Assembly: GCA_024403485.1 (NCBI GenBank)
Contig: JAKSRT010000013.1
Location: 1 to 37,558, forward strand
Reading direction: 5' to 3'
Length of the DNA: 37,558 nt
Source: Lachnospiraceae bacterium
Lineage (GTDB): Bacteria > Bacillota > Clostridia > Lachnospirales > Lachnospiraceae
Position 1 is the first letter of the stretch. Each line of letters begins with the position of its first letter. Below the pieces are notes generated by a model. It was given only the letters and a program-made list of their open reading frames with translations, was not told where the DNA came from and did no database searches. Position numbers and translations under genes: made by a program. Positions 8,191 to 15,594 of this stretch are shown here, piece by piece.

Positions 8191-9237
8191 ATGGATTTTT
8201 CAAAAGAAGCATACAACACTATACAAAGAGATACTTCAGGCGCCGATCCTTTGATCAGCGTCTATATTCCGTGCCATAACGGGGAGAAGTATATTTCTGA
8301 CTGCCTTAACAGCATTATCTCACAAGATTATTCAAACCTTGAAATTCTTGTGGTTGACAATGCTTCCGACGACAGCACCGCTCAGATAATAAGTAAGTAT
8401 GTTGAGAAGGATATCAGAGTCAAATATATAAAATGCAACAAACTTGGCGTGGCTGAAGCCAGAAATTATGCAGTTGAAAAGTGCCTGGGAAGTTGGATTG
8501 CGGCTGTGGATTCCGATGACTGTGTGACACCGGATTATATTTCCAAAATGTATGATGCAGCAAAAACAGCAAAAGCAGATTTTGTTGTTGCTTCATATTG
8601 CAAGGCAGACACGAAGAGAAAAAGAATTACAAAGTATAAAGATAGCTGTATTGACGATAAAGAAGAGATGCATCGCTTCTTTTTAACGGATGCTCTTCAT
8701 AACAATAGTGCCTGGGGAAAACTGTATAAAGCAGATGTCATCAAAAAAATGCAATACCCGGTAGGTAAATTATACGAAGATATGGCTGTTATTCCTTATG
8801 TTTTGGAACAAACAGAACGCATGGCCGTTATTTCAGATGTGGTATATATCTATAATAATAATCCTCAGTCTTTAAGCCGCAGTATATTTTCAATTTCGGA
8901 TGGAGACAGTGCGGTAAAGGGACAATTTGACGGTCTGTATTTCCGAATGGCCAACAGCGACCTTTATAAAGAGAAATATCCGAAATTATATGCTGTTGCT
9001 CTGGATGCTGTTTTAGATTTTTCTTTTTTCTTATTAGGGAAGGTATATGTGCTTAAAAAAGATAAAAAGCATAAACAATACGCTCTTAAATTGGAAAAAG
9101 AAATATGCGATGCGATTGACAAGTCGATTTTGCAGGCATCAAAAGGTAGTTTTAAGTTAAAATCAGCTGTTTCTTTATATAAGATAAGCAAAACACTTGC
9201 TGAAATGCTTTTTTATTTTTATTCCCAAAAACATTGA
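8191..9237 (+). CDS. Glycosyltransferase family 2
   Basis: This 348-residue GT-A enzyme has the N-terminal motif ISVYIPCHNGEKYI (22-35), VVDNASDDST (54-63) and the metal-binding DSDD (107-110). It has the shape of EpsH/EpsJ-like enzymes that extend surface glycans; donor and acceptor are unknown. It starts 6 nt after the ABC exporter stop with no visible Shine-Dalgarno, so translation may depend on coupling to the exporter gene or on a leaderless transcript (a weak -10-like TATTAA lies at 8179-8184). The three glycosyltransferases at 8191-11577 are probably cotranscribed. Confidence 0.85.
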   Translation: MDFSKEAYNTIQRDTSGADPLISVYIPCHNGEKYISDCLNSIISQDYSNLEILVVDNASDDSTAQIISKYVEKDIRVKYIKCNKLGVAEARNYAVEKCLGSWIAAVDSDDCVTPDYISKMYDAAKTAKADFVVASYCKADTKRKRITKYKDSCIDDKEEMHRFFLTDALHNNSAWGKLYKADVIKKMQYPVGKLYEDMAVIPYVLEQTERMAVISDVVYIYNNNPQSLSRSIFSISDGDSAVKGQFDGLYFRMANSDLYKEKYPKLYAVALDAVLDFSFFLLGKVYVLKKDKKHKQYALKLEKEICDAIDKSILQASKGSFKLKSAVSLYKISKTLAEMLFYFYSQKH

Positions 9238-9256
9238 TCGAAGGGCCGAACAAATA

Positions 9257-10384
9257 ATGAAGATATTAATGATTATTCCATCGCTTTTTGGTGGTGGTGC
9301 AGAAAATATAGCATGTGAATTGCTTAAAGGTTTTCCAAAAGAATGGCAAATTGATGTTCTTGTAAGGAAAAGCAGTGACGATATAATATTTTCGGATAAT
9401 GTGCACATTTTAAGAGCGATTCCAAAAGCCGGTGCTTTTTTTGCATATCTGAAAAATGCCAAGCGAAATGGAAAATATGACTATTATATAAGTCATATGG
9501 CTTTTTCCAACTTTATGAATATGCTAAGCGGCAAAAGAAGCGGAAAAAGAATATTGACAATTCATAGTCTGACTTCTATACAGATGAAATCTGAGAAGGT
9601 TGGTTTTTTGTACAACCATGTCATTAGGTTCATATACAGAAAAGCTGATAGGATAGTTACCGTCGGTATTGCAGCTGCTAATGATATGATTAACTACTAT
9701 CGCATGCCGGCTAACAAAGTAGTGGTTATTGCAAATGGTATAGATGTTGAGCAGGCAATAAAAAACGCCAATTGCCCTTTAACCGAGGAAGAAGAGAAAT
9801 ACTGTACAGGGGAGCCGATTGTTTGTGCTGTAGGCAGATACAATATCGCCAAAAGATTTGATTATCTTATCAAAGCCATGAGCATAGTAAAAGAAAAATA
9901 TCAAAACTGTAAGCTTTTGTTGGTTGGCGAGGGTGAAGAGCGAGTGAACTATGAAAAGTTGATTGAGGACTTACAGCTTAAGGACAATGTCGTGTTGTGT
10001 GGCTGGAACAAGACGCCCCAGAGAATAATGCTGCATTCAAATTGCGTGGTATCATGCTCTGACTATGAGGGCTTTAATCTTTCTATGGCCGAGGCAATGG
10101 TTTGCGGTGTTCCGTGCATTTTTACCAATCATCCCGGCGGTACGGAAGAGTTGCTGCTTTCCAATAAAAAGAGTAAATCGAATCAAATGCTTGAAACAGG
10201 TATTCTTTGCCCTAATATTGTCGATGAAGCAGGAATTGAAATGCTTTCGGAAGCGATTGTTTATATATATGAGCATCCGAATTATGCATTTGAAAGCGCA
10301 GAATATAATAGGGAACGAAAAGATGAATTGTCCATCAGACGGATGATTGAAAAGTGGGTTTCTCTTCTGACGGATATGGAGTAA
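9257..10384 (+). CDS. Glycosyltransferase family 4, first of a tandem pair
   Basis: This 375-residue GT-B enzyme has IIPSLFGGGAENIA (6-19), SHMAFSNFMN (79-88), IANGID (158-163), AVGRYNIAKRFDYLI (191-205), VGEGEER (223-229) and the E-x7-E donor signature EGFNLSMAE (271-279). The internal ATG at 9257 is preferred to an upstream in-frame ATG at 9197, because the domain starts there and the longer form would overlap the GT2 gene; AAGGG about 11 nt upstream is a weak ribosome site. It is clearly paralogous along its whole length to the next gene. Confidence 0.85.
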   Translation: MKILMIIPSLFGGGAENIACELLKGFPKEWQIDVLVRKSSDDIIFSDNVHILRAIPKAGAFFAYLKNAKRNGKYDYYISHMAFSNFMNMLSGKRSGKRILTIHSLTSIQMKSEKVGFLYNHVIRFIYRKADRIVTVGIAAANDMINYYRMPANKVVVIANGIDVEQAIKNANCPLTEEEEKYCTGEPIVCAVGRYNIAKRFDYLIKAMSIVKEKYQNCKLLLVGEGEERVNYEKLIEDLQLKDNVVLCGWNKTPQRIMLHSNCVVSCSDYEGFNLSMAEAMVCGVPCIFTNHPGGTEELLLSNKKSKSNQMLETGILCPNIVDEAGIEMLSEAIVYIYEHPNYAFESAEYNRERKDELSIRRMIEKWVSLLTDME

Positions 10385-10449
10385 AAATTGTCTTCGATAT
10401 TGAATTTTTTTAAATACATTTATTATTGTTTGGATAAAGGAGAATCAAA

Positions 10450-11577
10450 GTGAGATTATTGGTGATGATTCCGAAATTATCCGGCGGTGGCGCCGAAAAA
10501 ATTGTATGCAATTTATTGAAGAGCTTTCCATCGCACTGGGATATCGACGTCCTGCTTCGGGATAGATCGCAGTGCTGTGAGTTTCCGGAAAATGTTCATG
10601 TTTTAGACATAAAAAGCGAATCTGCTTTATCATATTTTCATTACTTAAAAAGAAGCAAAAAGAAATCTGTTTACGATGTTTACCTAAGCCACATGGCTTT
10701 TACGAATTTTATGAATTTGATTTCCGGTAGGAAGAGCGGGAAAAGAGTTCTTACAATTCATAATGTGACTTCTATTCAGATGAAGACCTATAAAATCGGA
10801 TTTTTATATAATTTGGTAATAAAGTTATTATATAACAGAGCAGATTATATTGTGACCGTAGGCGAGGATTCCAGAAATGATATGATTACATATTATGGGA
10901 TTGCGCCGGAAAAAGTAGTGGCAATTCCGAATGGCGTTGATGTTGACAGTATTCAGGTTTGCCGAATGGAAATGCCGAAGGATGGTATTATATTTGGGGC
11001 ACCGGTTGTATGCTCAATCGGCAGGTATACATTTCAAAAAAGATTTGATTATTTAATCAGATCAATCAAATCGGTAAAAGACAAATATGATAGTGTTAAG
11101 CTGATATTAATAGGCGAAGGAGAATTAAGAGAACAGTACGAGCAGCTGATAAAAGAACTTGGTCTTGAGAACAATGTTGTTTTGGCAGGATGGCATGAAA
11201 ATCCATATTCTATTCTTGGACATGCTGATATGTTTGCATTTTGTCCGGATTTTGAAGGTTTCGGACTAGCATTATGCGAAGCTTTTGTTTGCGGAATACC
11301 GTGCATAACGACCAACCATCCCGGGGGAATTCAGGAATTGATGCAGTTTAGCGGCAACTCTTCGGAAAATGTAATTCTCGATACCGGAATCTTAACACCG
11401 CCAATCAGTGGGGAAAACGGCATAGAACAATTTGCCGAAGCGATAATATATATGCATGAACATCCTGAGTATGCTAAAAAATGTGTTGAATACAATCTTA
11501 GAAGATGCGACGAATTTTCGTTAAAAACTATGTCGGAAAAGTGGATTGAGATTTTGAATAAAGTAACTACTTTGTAA
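10450..11577 (+). CDS. Glycosyltransferase family 4, second of a tandem pair
   Basis: This 375-residue GT4 enzyme has the same length and motif order as its upstream neighbour: IPKLSGGGAEKIV, LSHMAFTNFMN, IPNGVDVD, SIGRYTFQKRFDYLI, GEGELREQ and EGFGLALCEA. The start codon is GTG at 10450, set by AAAGGAG (10437-10443) about 7 nt upstream. The near-identical SHMAF and TIHNVTSIQMK blocks shared with 9257-10384 point to tandem duplication, with divergence giving a second acceptor or donor specificity (inference). It ends 30 nt before the convergent PqqD-kinase gene, with no clear terminator between them. Confidence 0.85.
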   Translation: MRLLVMIPKLSGGGAEKIVCNLLKSFPSHWDIDVLLRDRSQCCEFPENVHVLDIKSESALSYFHYLKRSKKKSVYDVYLSHMAFTNFMNLISGRKSGKRVLTIHNVTSIQMKTYKIGFLYNLVIKLLYNRADYIVTVGEDSRNDMITYYGIAPEKVVAIPNGVDVDSIQVCRMEMPKDGIIFGAPVVCSIGRYTFQKRFDYLIRSIKSVKDKYDSVKLILIGEGELREQYEQLIKELGLENNVVLAGWHENPYSILGHADMFAFCPDFEGFGLALCEAFVCGIPCITTNHPGGIQELMQFSGNSSENVILDTGILTPPISGENGIEQFAEAIIYMHEHPEYAKKCVEYNLRRCDEFSLKTMSEKWIEILNKVTTL

Positions 11578-11607
11578 ACATATCGTTTCTGTATATTTGA
11601 AATATTA

Positions 11608-12852
11608 TTATGATAATAAGTTCAGGTAATTTTTGCAGACTATGGCTGCTTCGTCATCTTTAGTACACCTTAAAATCGCGCAGGGAACTGTTTTGGTAAC
11701 TGTTTCGGCATTTTTTATTAGAGAATCCAACCTGTTGCTGTTCCATAAAGGATTAAAAAGCCTCGAAATGAGCTGCCGGGATTTATCGTGATCTGACAAT
11801 CCGTCGATTGCATTAATGCTATCGCGTTTTAGAAATATTATTGCACCTACAGGAAAAGTTTCTTTTGAGTATATCCCGGAGGTTCCGCACCAGGGTGTTC
11901 CGCAAGCTACTATTTCTCCGTTTATTTCTTTTAGAACATTAATATCTCCGTTTATTTGATTGATATCGAAAAGCTTTTTCCAGAGGTTTGCATGGGTGGA
12001 TTTTCCTGTTCCGGAAGGGGCTGAAAACAGTATGGCCTTATTCTTGTATAAAATAGAAACGGAGTGAAGCATTAACAGATTTTGCTTTGCGGCAACCAAA
12101 GAAAAAACGGTTCTGATAACCGTATCTGTTTCCGCTCTTAATGTTTTGCTTTCAGAGTCCGGATTTGTTGATGCATTATTTAACGATGTTTCATAGTAGG
12201 CATAAGTCTCATAGGTATCTTTATTGATAAACAGACGGCTTATGAAATTCATAGTAGTATATTTTTTGTACGAAAGGACAAAGTGATTTTTTGTCTCGCA
12301 AATGTTGACAGAAAGGGTTTCTATTATCGGATCGGGCAGATCGAATTCGGGTGCTTCTTTCTCGATAAAATGTATTGATATTTTACTGTCCTGTTTCAAA
12401 TTTTGAGACGGAGACTCTTTTTGAATAAAATCGAAAAAATGTTTTGGAAGAATATTCTCGGGGGCATATATGTTTATGTGAATATCCGCAATACTGACGC
12501 TGGTTGCTTCTATATCGGTAGGTGCATCAAGGATAATGGAAGCCTGATTTTGGGGATTCATTGAACATATTTTATCTGAATCCAGAAGCAGTCCCATCTT
12601 GGATAGACTATTTATGAAAGAAGATATATCGCATATAAGATCGTTTTTTTCTTTGGCATTTGGGCCATAATAGTTTATAACTTTATCTATCACCTCGGTA
12701 TTTGACAGATTTTCGCTGAAACACTCCCAAATATAAGCTCCCGTCGTGTTAATGGAAATAATGGACTTACGCATAGCTTTTGCCTGACCGACAGGAATGA
12801 GGCAAGGAATATTATTTATTTCTTTTAAAATGTAATCATTATTTCTTATCAT
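11608..12852 (-). CDS. PqqD-like domain fused to an HPr-kinase-like domain
   Basis: This 414-residue protein has two parts. Residues ~5-95 look like PqqD (NDYILKEINNIPCLIP, then INTTGAYIWECF), the small domain that binds RiPP leaders. Residues ~255-410 resemble the HPr kinase C-terminal fold: LHSVSI, the P-loop APSGTGKST (278-286), NGD (301-303) and GTPWCGT (318-324). A ~150-residue linker has no recognised fold. Such HprK homologues phosphorylate peptides in some lasso clusters; true HPr kinase is unlikely because the CBS-like N-terminus is missing. The ATG at 12852 is chosen over an upstream in-frame ATG at 12975, which would run into the divergent gene; a TATAAT box sits exactly 6 nt upstream of 12852. 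Target is inferred to be the YEKP protein. Confidence 0.75.
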   Translation of the reverse strand: MIRNNDYILKEINNIPCLIPVGQAKAMRKSIISINTTGAYIWECFSENLSNTEVIDKVINYYGPNAKEKNDLICDISSFINSLSKMGLLLDSDKICSMNPQNQASIILDAPTDIEATSVSIADIHINIYAPENILPKHFFDFIQKESPSQNLKQDSKISIHFIEKEAPEFDLPDPIIETLSVNICETKNHFVLSYKKYTTMNFISRLFINKDTYETYAYYETSLNNASTNPDSESKTLRAETDTVIRTVFSLVAAKQNLLMLHSVSILYKNKAILFSAPSGTGKSTHANLWKKLFDINQINGDINVLKEINGEIVACGTPWCGTSGIYSKETFPVGAIIFLKRDSINAIDGLSDHDKSRQLISRLFNPLWNSNRLDSLIKNAETVTKTVPCAILRCTKDDEAAIVCKNYLNLLS

Positions 12853-12864
12853 ATGGGTATTATA
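12850..12864 (-). promoter_or_regulatory. Probable leaderless promoter of the PqqD-kinase gene
   Basis: Read on the minus strand, TATAAT (12864-12859) is followed by ACCCAT and then the ATG at 12852. The expected transcription start therefore falls on the start codon, and there is no Shine-Dalgarno. The -35 region is poor. Confidence 0.6.
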
Positions 12865-12930
12865 ACATGTATCAAAGAAATTATAGCAGTTACATATTTT
12901 TTTATATGAAAAATATATCGGAAGGCGTAA

Positions 12931-12943
12931 TAAAATTATTATA
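12931..12943 (+). promoter_or_regulatory. Probable leaderless promoter of the S26B-like peptidase gene
   Basis: TAAAAT (12931-12936) followed by TATTAT lies directly before the ATG at 12943, again 6 nt from -10 box to start codon. An in-frame TAA at 12928 rules out a longer protein. GGAAGG at 12920-12925 is 17 nt from the ATG, too far to serve as a normal ribosome site. The -35 region is poor. Confidence 0.55.
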
Positions 12944-13416
12944 TGGACAATATTACCAATGAAAAAGAAAAACAATTAAATATAGAAAAACTGTTGAATG
13001 AAGGTAAAACTCTGGTTATTAATCCCATAGGTTACAGTATGGTTCCGTTGTTTATTCCGCCTAACGACCAGGCGGTGGTTACACCGGATTTTGACAAAAT
13101 AAAAAGGCTGGATGTAATGGTATACAGAAGACCGGGAGGACCGCTGGTAATTCACAGGGTGTATAAGGTCACCAAAGAAGGTATTTACATGGTAGGTGAC
13201 CGACAGGTGGAAATCGAAGGCCCGCTACCATATGAATGTATGCTTGGCAAGATGGTTTCTTTTGTAAGAAAAGGGCATACATATTCAACAAAGAATGTTT
13301 TCTATAAAGCATATTCGGTTATTTGGATGTGGCTCAGACCGATGAGAAATCTGTTCGCAAAAGCGGCAAAAGGTGTGCTGAAATTTACGAAAACGTTTAG
13401 TAAAACGTTTAAGTAA
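12943..13416 (+). CDS. S26B-type (Ser/His) signal-peptidase-like protein
   Basis: The 157 residues match the catalytic core of S24/S26 peptidases: GYSMVPLF with nucleophile S32, then PLVIHRVYKV with H71 in the position where bacterial SipS has lysine, then MVGD (D86) and LGKMV. A Ser-His pair is typical of the SEC11-like S26B branch rather than of ordinary bacterial leader peptidase. There is no N-terminal membrane anchor; a C-terminal hydrophobic-basic helix (about 112-150) could bind the membrane. Possible maturation protease for the YEKP-leader protein (inference). The last codons (KTFSKTFK) are encoded by 12-bp repeats that continue into the intergenic region. It is divergent from the PqqD-kinase gene. 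Confidence 0.75.
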   Translation: MDNITNEKEKQLNIEKLLNEGKTLVINPIGYSMVPLFIPPNDQAVVTPDFDKIKRLDVMVYRRPGGPLVIHRVYKVTKEGIYMVGDRQVEIEGPLPYECMLGKMVSFVRKGHTYSTKNVFYKAYSVIWMWLRPMRNLFAKAAKGVLKFTKTFSKTFK

Positions 13417-13426
13417 ACGATTAAGT
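13391..13426 (+). repeat. Three 12-bp AAACG repeats at the end of the peptidase gene
   Basis: AAACGTTTAGTA, AAACGTTTAAGT and AAACGATTAAGT follow each other at exactly 12-bp intervals. The first two contain the LacI-family-like palindrome AAACGTTT. A fourth copy of the third unit recurs downstream of the importer promoter. Possible regulator binding sites. Confidence 0.6.
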
Positions 13427-13454
13427 TGGTTCTATGGCCGGAGTTACAATGTGC

Positions 13455-13477
13455 ACATATTAATATGGGTAATATGT
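13455..13477 (+). other. Intergenic hairpin without T-tract
   Basis: ACATATTA and TAATATGT form a perfect 8-bp AT-rich stem around a 7-nt loop. No T run follows on the plus strand, so it is not a standard terminator. Function is unknown; it lies between the peptidase gene and the importer promoter. Confidence 0.4.
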
Positions 13478-13552
13478 AACAAAAATATCAAACTGTTTAT
13501 ATTAATTTTGCCCAAACATGTACTCATTGCACATCAAAAAGTAAAAAAAGTG

Positions 13553-13579
13553 TTGCATAAATGTAAAAAATGTTATATT
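13553..13579 (+). promoter_or_regulatory. Extended -10 promoter of the carbohydrate importer operon
   Basis: An extended -10 element (TG at 13571-13572, TATATT at 13574-13579) is preceded by a -35-like TTGCAT at 13553-13558 with a short 15-bp spacer. The expected start is near 13586, about 40 nt before the ATG at 13627. Confidence 0.6.
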
Positions 13580-13591
13580 CTTATCGTGCGA

Positions 13592-13615
13592 AAACGATTA
13601 AGTAAATCGCTTAGG
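13592..13615 (+). promoter_or_regulatory. Operator-like repeat/dyad downstream of the importer promoter
   Basis: AAACGATTAAGT (13592-13603) is identical to the third upstream repeat and is followed by a related 12-bp unit AAATCGCTTAGG. Together they contain the dyad CGATT-AAGTA-AATCG (13595-13609). Its position just downstream of the predicted transcription start suits a repressor operator of the LacI type; the regulator gene is not in the window. Confidence 0.55.
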
Positions 13616-13626
13616 GGAGGTTAACT

Positions 13627-14541
13627 ATGAAGGATTTTCTTAGTAATACCTGGAAACACAGAGCACATATTGTTTTAGCGCTTCCTGTTTTCCTTGTTTT
13701 GTTCTTTATTATGTATGTTCCTATGGCCGGTCTTGTACTTGCATTTAAGAACTACGATTTTACATTGGGTATTTTTAAGAGTCCCTGGGCAGGAAACCAC
13801 GGATTTGCCAACTTCCAGTTCCTGATGGCTTCTAAGGACTTGTTTGTACGTATGACAAGAAATACTGTGCTTTACTACATCATGTTCACTGCAGTAGGCA
13901 CATTTTTAAATGTAACACTTGCAATTGCCATCGATCAGTTTGTATTCAAGAAGATGGCGAAGACAATGCAGACCCTTATGATTATTCCGGTTTTCATTTC
14001 ATATGCAGCCGTAACATTTATCGTATTTGCATTTATCAGTTCCGATACAGGTATTATTAACCACACCCTCGGTACGAATATCAAGTTTTATTCAAAAGCG
14101 GCATATTGGCCTTGGATATTACTTGTAACAAAGATTTGGAAAGACACCGGTTATGGTTCGGTTCTTTATATGTCAGTTCTTGCAGGTATTGATTCGGAAC
14201 TTTATGAAGCAGCTGAAATCGACGGAGCCAGCAAGTGGAAGAGAATCTGGCATATAACACTTCCTTCGCTTATTCCCATGATCACAGTAATGTTACTTCT
14301 TTCCGTAGGTAATGTTATGAGATCTGATACAGGTCTTTTCTATCAGGTAACAAGAAACAACGGTACACTTTACAACACAACTCAGGTTATCGACTCATAT
14401 ATCCTGAATTCAATTATGAAGAGTTCGAACTTCGGATTTACCGGAGCGGCTTCATTGTTCCAGTCGGTTATAGGTCTGTTACTGATGTTATTTGCAAACT
14501 GGCTCGTTAAGAAGATTGAGCCTGAAAACGCATTGTTCTAG
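13627..14541 (+). CDS. Carbohydrate ABC transporter permease (LplB-like)
   Basis: This 304-residue inner-membrane permease has six hydrophobic segments. The N-terminal MYVPMAGLVLAFKNYD pattern is typical of the LplB/YteP branch of sugar permeases, and the coupling-helix motif EAAEIDGASKWKRIWHITLP lies at about 198-217. A GGGGAGG ribosome site precedes the ATG. It is the first gene of a three-gene importer; the family imports oligosaccharides such as glycan or uronide fragments. The substrate cannot be read from sequence. No ATPase gene is present. Confidence 0.9.
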   Translation: MKDFLSNTWKHRAHIVLALPVFLVLFFIMYVPMAGLVLAFKNYDFTLGIFKSPWAGNHGFANFQFLMASKDLFVRMTRNTVLYYIMFTAVGTFLNVTLAIAIDQFVFKKMAKTMQTLMIIPVFISYAAVTFIVFAFISSDTGIINHTLGTNIKFYSKAAYWPWILLVTKIWKDTGYGSVLYMSVLAGIDSELYEAAEIDGASKWKRIWHITLPSLIPMITVMLLLSVGNVMRSDTGLFYQVTRNNGTLYNTTQVIDSYILNSIMKSSNFGFTGAASLFQSVIGLLLMLFANWLVKKIEPENALF

Positions 14542-14551
14542 GAGGTGTATT

Positions 14552-15481
14552 ATGGCAAAGAAAAATAAGAATTTAGACATAGCACCTTCAAGAAGAGAAC
14601 GCGGTGGTTTAGGCCAGGCGATACTCGGATTTTTCCTTCTTCTTTACACATTGTTTTGCGCATTACCTGTAATACTTGTGTTTGTTGCAGCATGTACCGA
14701 TGAGAAGACAATTAATAAAAACGGTTTCTCCCTTTTCCCTGAAAAGTGGTCATTGAATGGTTTCAATGCAGTATTAAAATATGGTAAACAGCTTGTATAT
14801 TCATACGGAATTACAATTTTCGTAGCAGTAGCGGGAACCTTCCTTGGTCTGCTTATCATGAGTATGTTTGCTTACGCAATCAGCCGTAAGGACTTCAGAT
14901 TATCCAAGTTCTTATCAATCTACCTGTTGATCCCCATGCTGTTCAACGGTGGTGCATTATCAGGCTACATCATTTTCACAAGCTATTACGGATTGAAGGA
15001 TAACATCCTCATCCTGATTTTACCCTTGTGTGTATCAACAATGAATGTAATCATTCTCCGTACATATATTGCAAACAGTATTCCCAATGAACTTATGGAA
15101 GCTGCTATGATTGACGGTGCCGGTGAATACAGAACTTTCTTCCAGATTACATTACCTTTGCTTAAGCCTTCACTTGCAGCTGTAGGTTTCATGATGGCAA
15201 CAGCATATTGGAATGACTGGCAGAATGCGTTGATGTACATTACAACAGATAAGAAGAAACCTCTTCAGTTGCTTCTTGTAAACATTCAGAAGAGTATTGA
15301 ATTCCTTCTTAACAACAACAACGTACCTTCTGCAGCAAGAGCTGCTATGGGTGGTACAATTCCTCAGTACTCAGCTACAATGGCAACGGTTATCATCGTT
15401 ATCGGACCTATTATGGTTGTATATCCACTCTTACAGAAGTACTACATTAAGCGTCTTACCGTTGGTTCTGTTAAGGGTTAA
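14552..15481 (+). CDS. Carbohydrate ABC transporter permease (YtcP/LplC-like)
   Basis: This 309-residue second permease has about six membrane helices and the coupling motif MEAAMIDGAGEYRTFFQITLP (around residues 183-203). The start at 14552 follows GGAGG and sits 10 nt after the first permease stop; an in-frame upstream ATG at 14492 lies inside the preceding gene and is rejected. It pairs with 13627-14541 to form the membrane channel of a sugar importer. Confidence 0.9.
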   Translation: MAKKNKNLDIAPSRRERGGLGQAILGFFLLLYTLFCALPVILVFVAACTDEKTINKNGFSLFPEKWSLNGFNAVLKYGKQLVYSYGITIFVAVAGTFLGLLIMSMFAYAISRKDFRLSKFLSIYLLIPMLFNGGALSGYIIFTSYYGLKDNILILILPLCVSTMNVIILRTYIANSIPNELMEAAMIDGAGEYRTFFQITLPLLKPSLAAVGFMMATAYWNDWQNALMYITTDKKKPLQLLLVNIQKSIEFLLNNNNVPSAARAAMGGTIPQYSATMATVIIVIGPIMVVYPLLQKYYIKRLTVGSVKG

Positions 15482-15496
15482 TTAAGAATTACTTAA

Positions 15497-15527
15497 TTGA
15501 CTTATTAAAAAAATATTTTATTATAAC
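15497..15527 (+). promoter_or_regulatory. Possible internal promoter before the binding-protein gene
   Basis: TTGACT at 15497-15502 resembles a -35 box, and TTATAA/TATAAC at 15521-15527 could be the -10 box with an 18- or 19-bp spacer. It would give the binding protein its own transcript, starting at the hairpin just downstream. Confidence 0.4.
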
Positions 15528-15531
15528 CTTG

Positions 15532-15568
15532 ATATTCGAGATGTCCATAACGAACATCTATAGAATAT
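15532..15568 (+). other. Leader hairpin before the sugar-binding lipoprotein gene
   Basis: ATATTC/GAATAT and AGATGT/ACATCT form two stacked 6-bp stems with a small internal bulge and a 9-nt loop. No T-tract follows, so it looks like a processing or mRNA-stabilising hairpin rather than a terminator, which would favour binding-protein expression over the permeases. Confidence 0.5.
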
Positions 15569-15594
15569 ATATATCTCAATAGGGAGGATTTATC

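Noticed and set aside
11608-12852. True HPr kinase/phosphorylase (hprK)
   Set aside because: The P-loop domain is similar, but the N-terminal half is PqqD-like plus an unknown linker, and the neighbours are not PTS or lgt genes.
12853-12975. Extended N-terminus for the PqqD-kinase protein starting at 12975
   Set aside because: It would overlap the divergent peptidase gene and adds a Phe/Ile-rich stretch unlike PqqD; a -10 box sits right before the ATG at 12852.
13391-13426. CRISPR-like or transposon-end repeats
   Set aside because: Units are 12 bp and contiguous with no spacers; no inverted ends, target duplication or transposase nearby.
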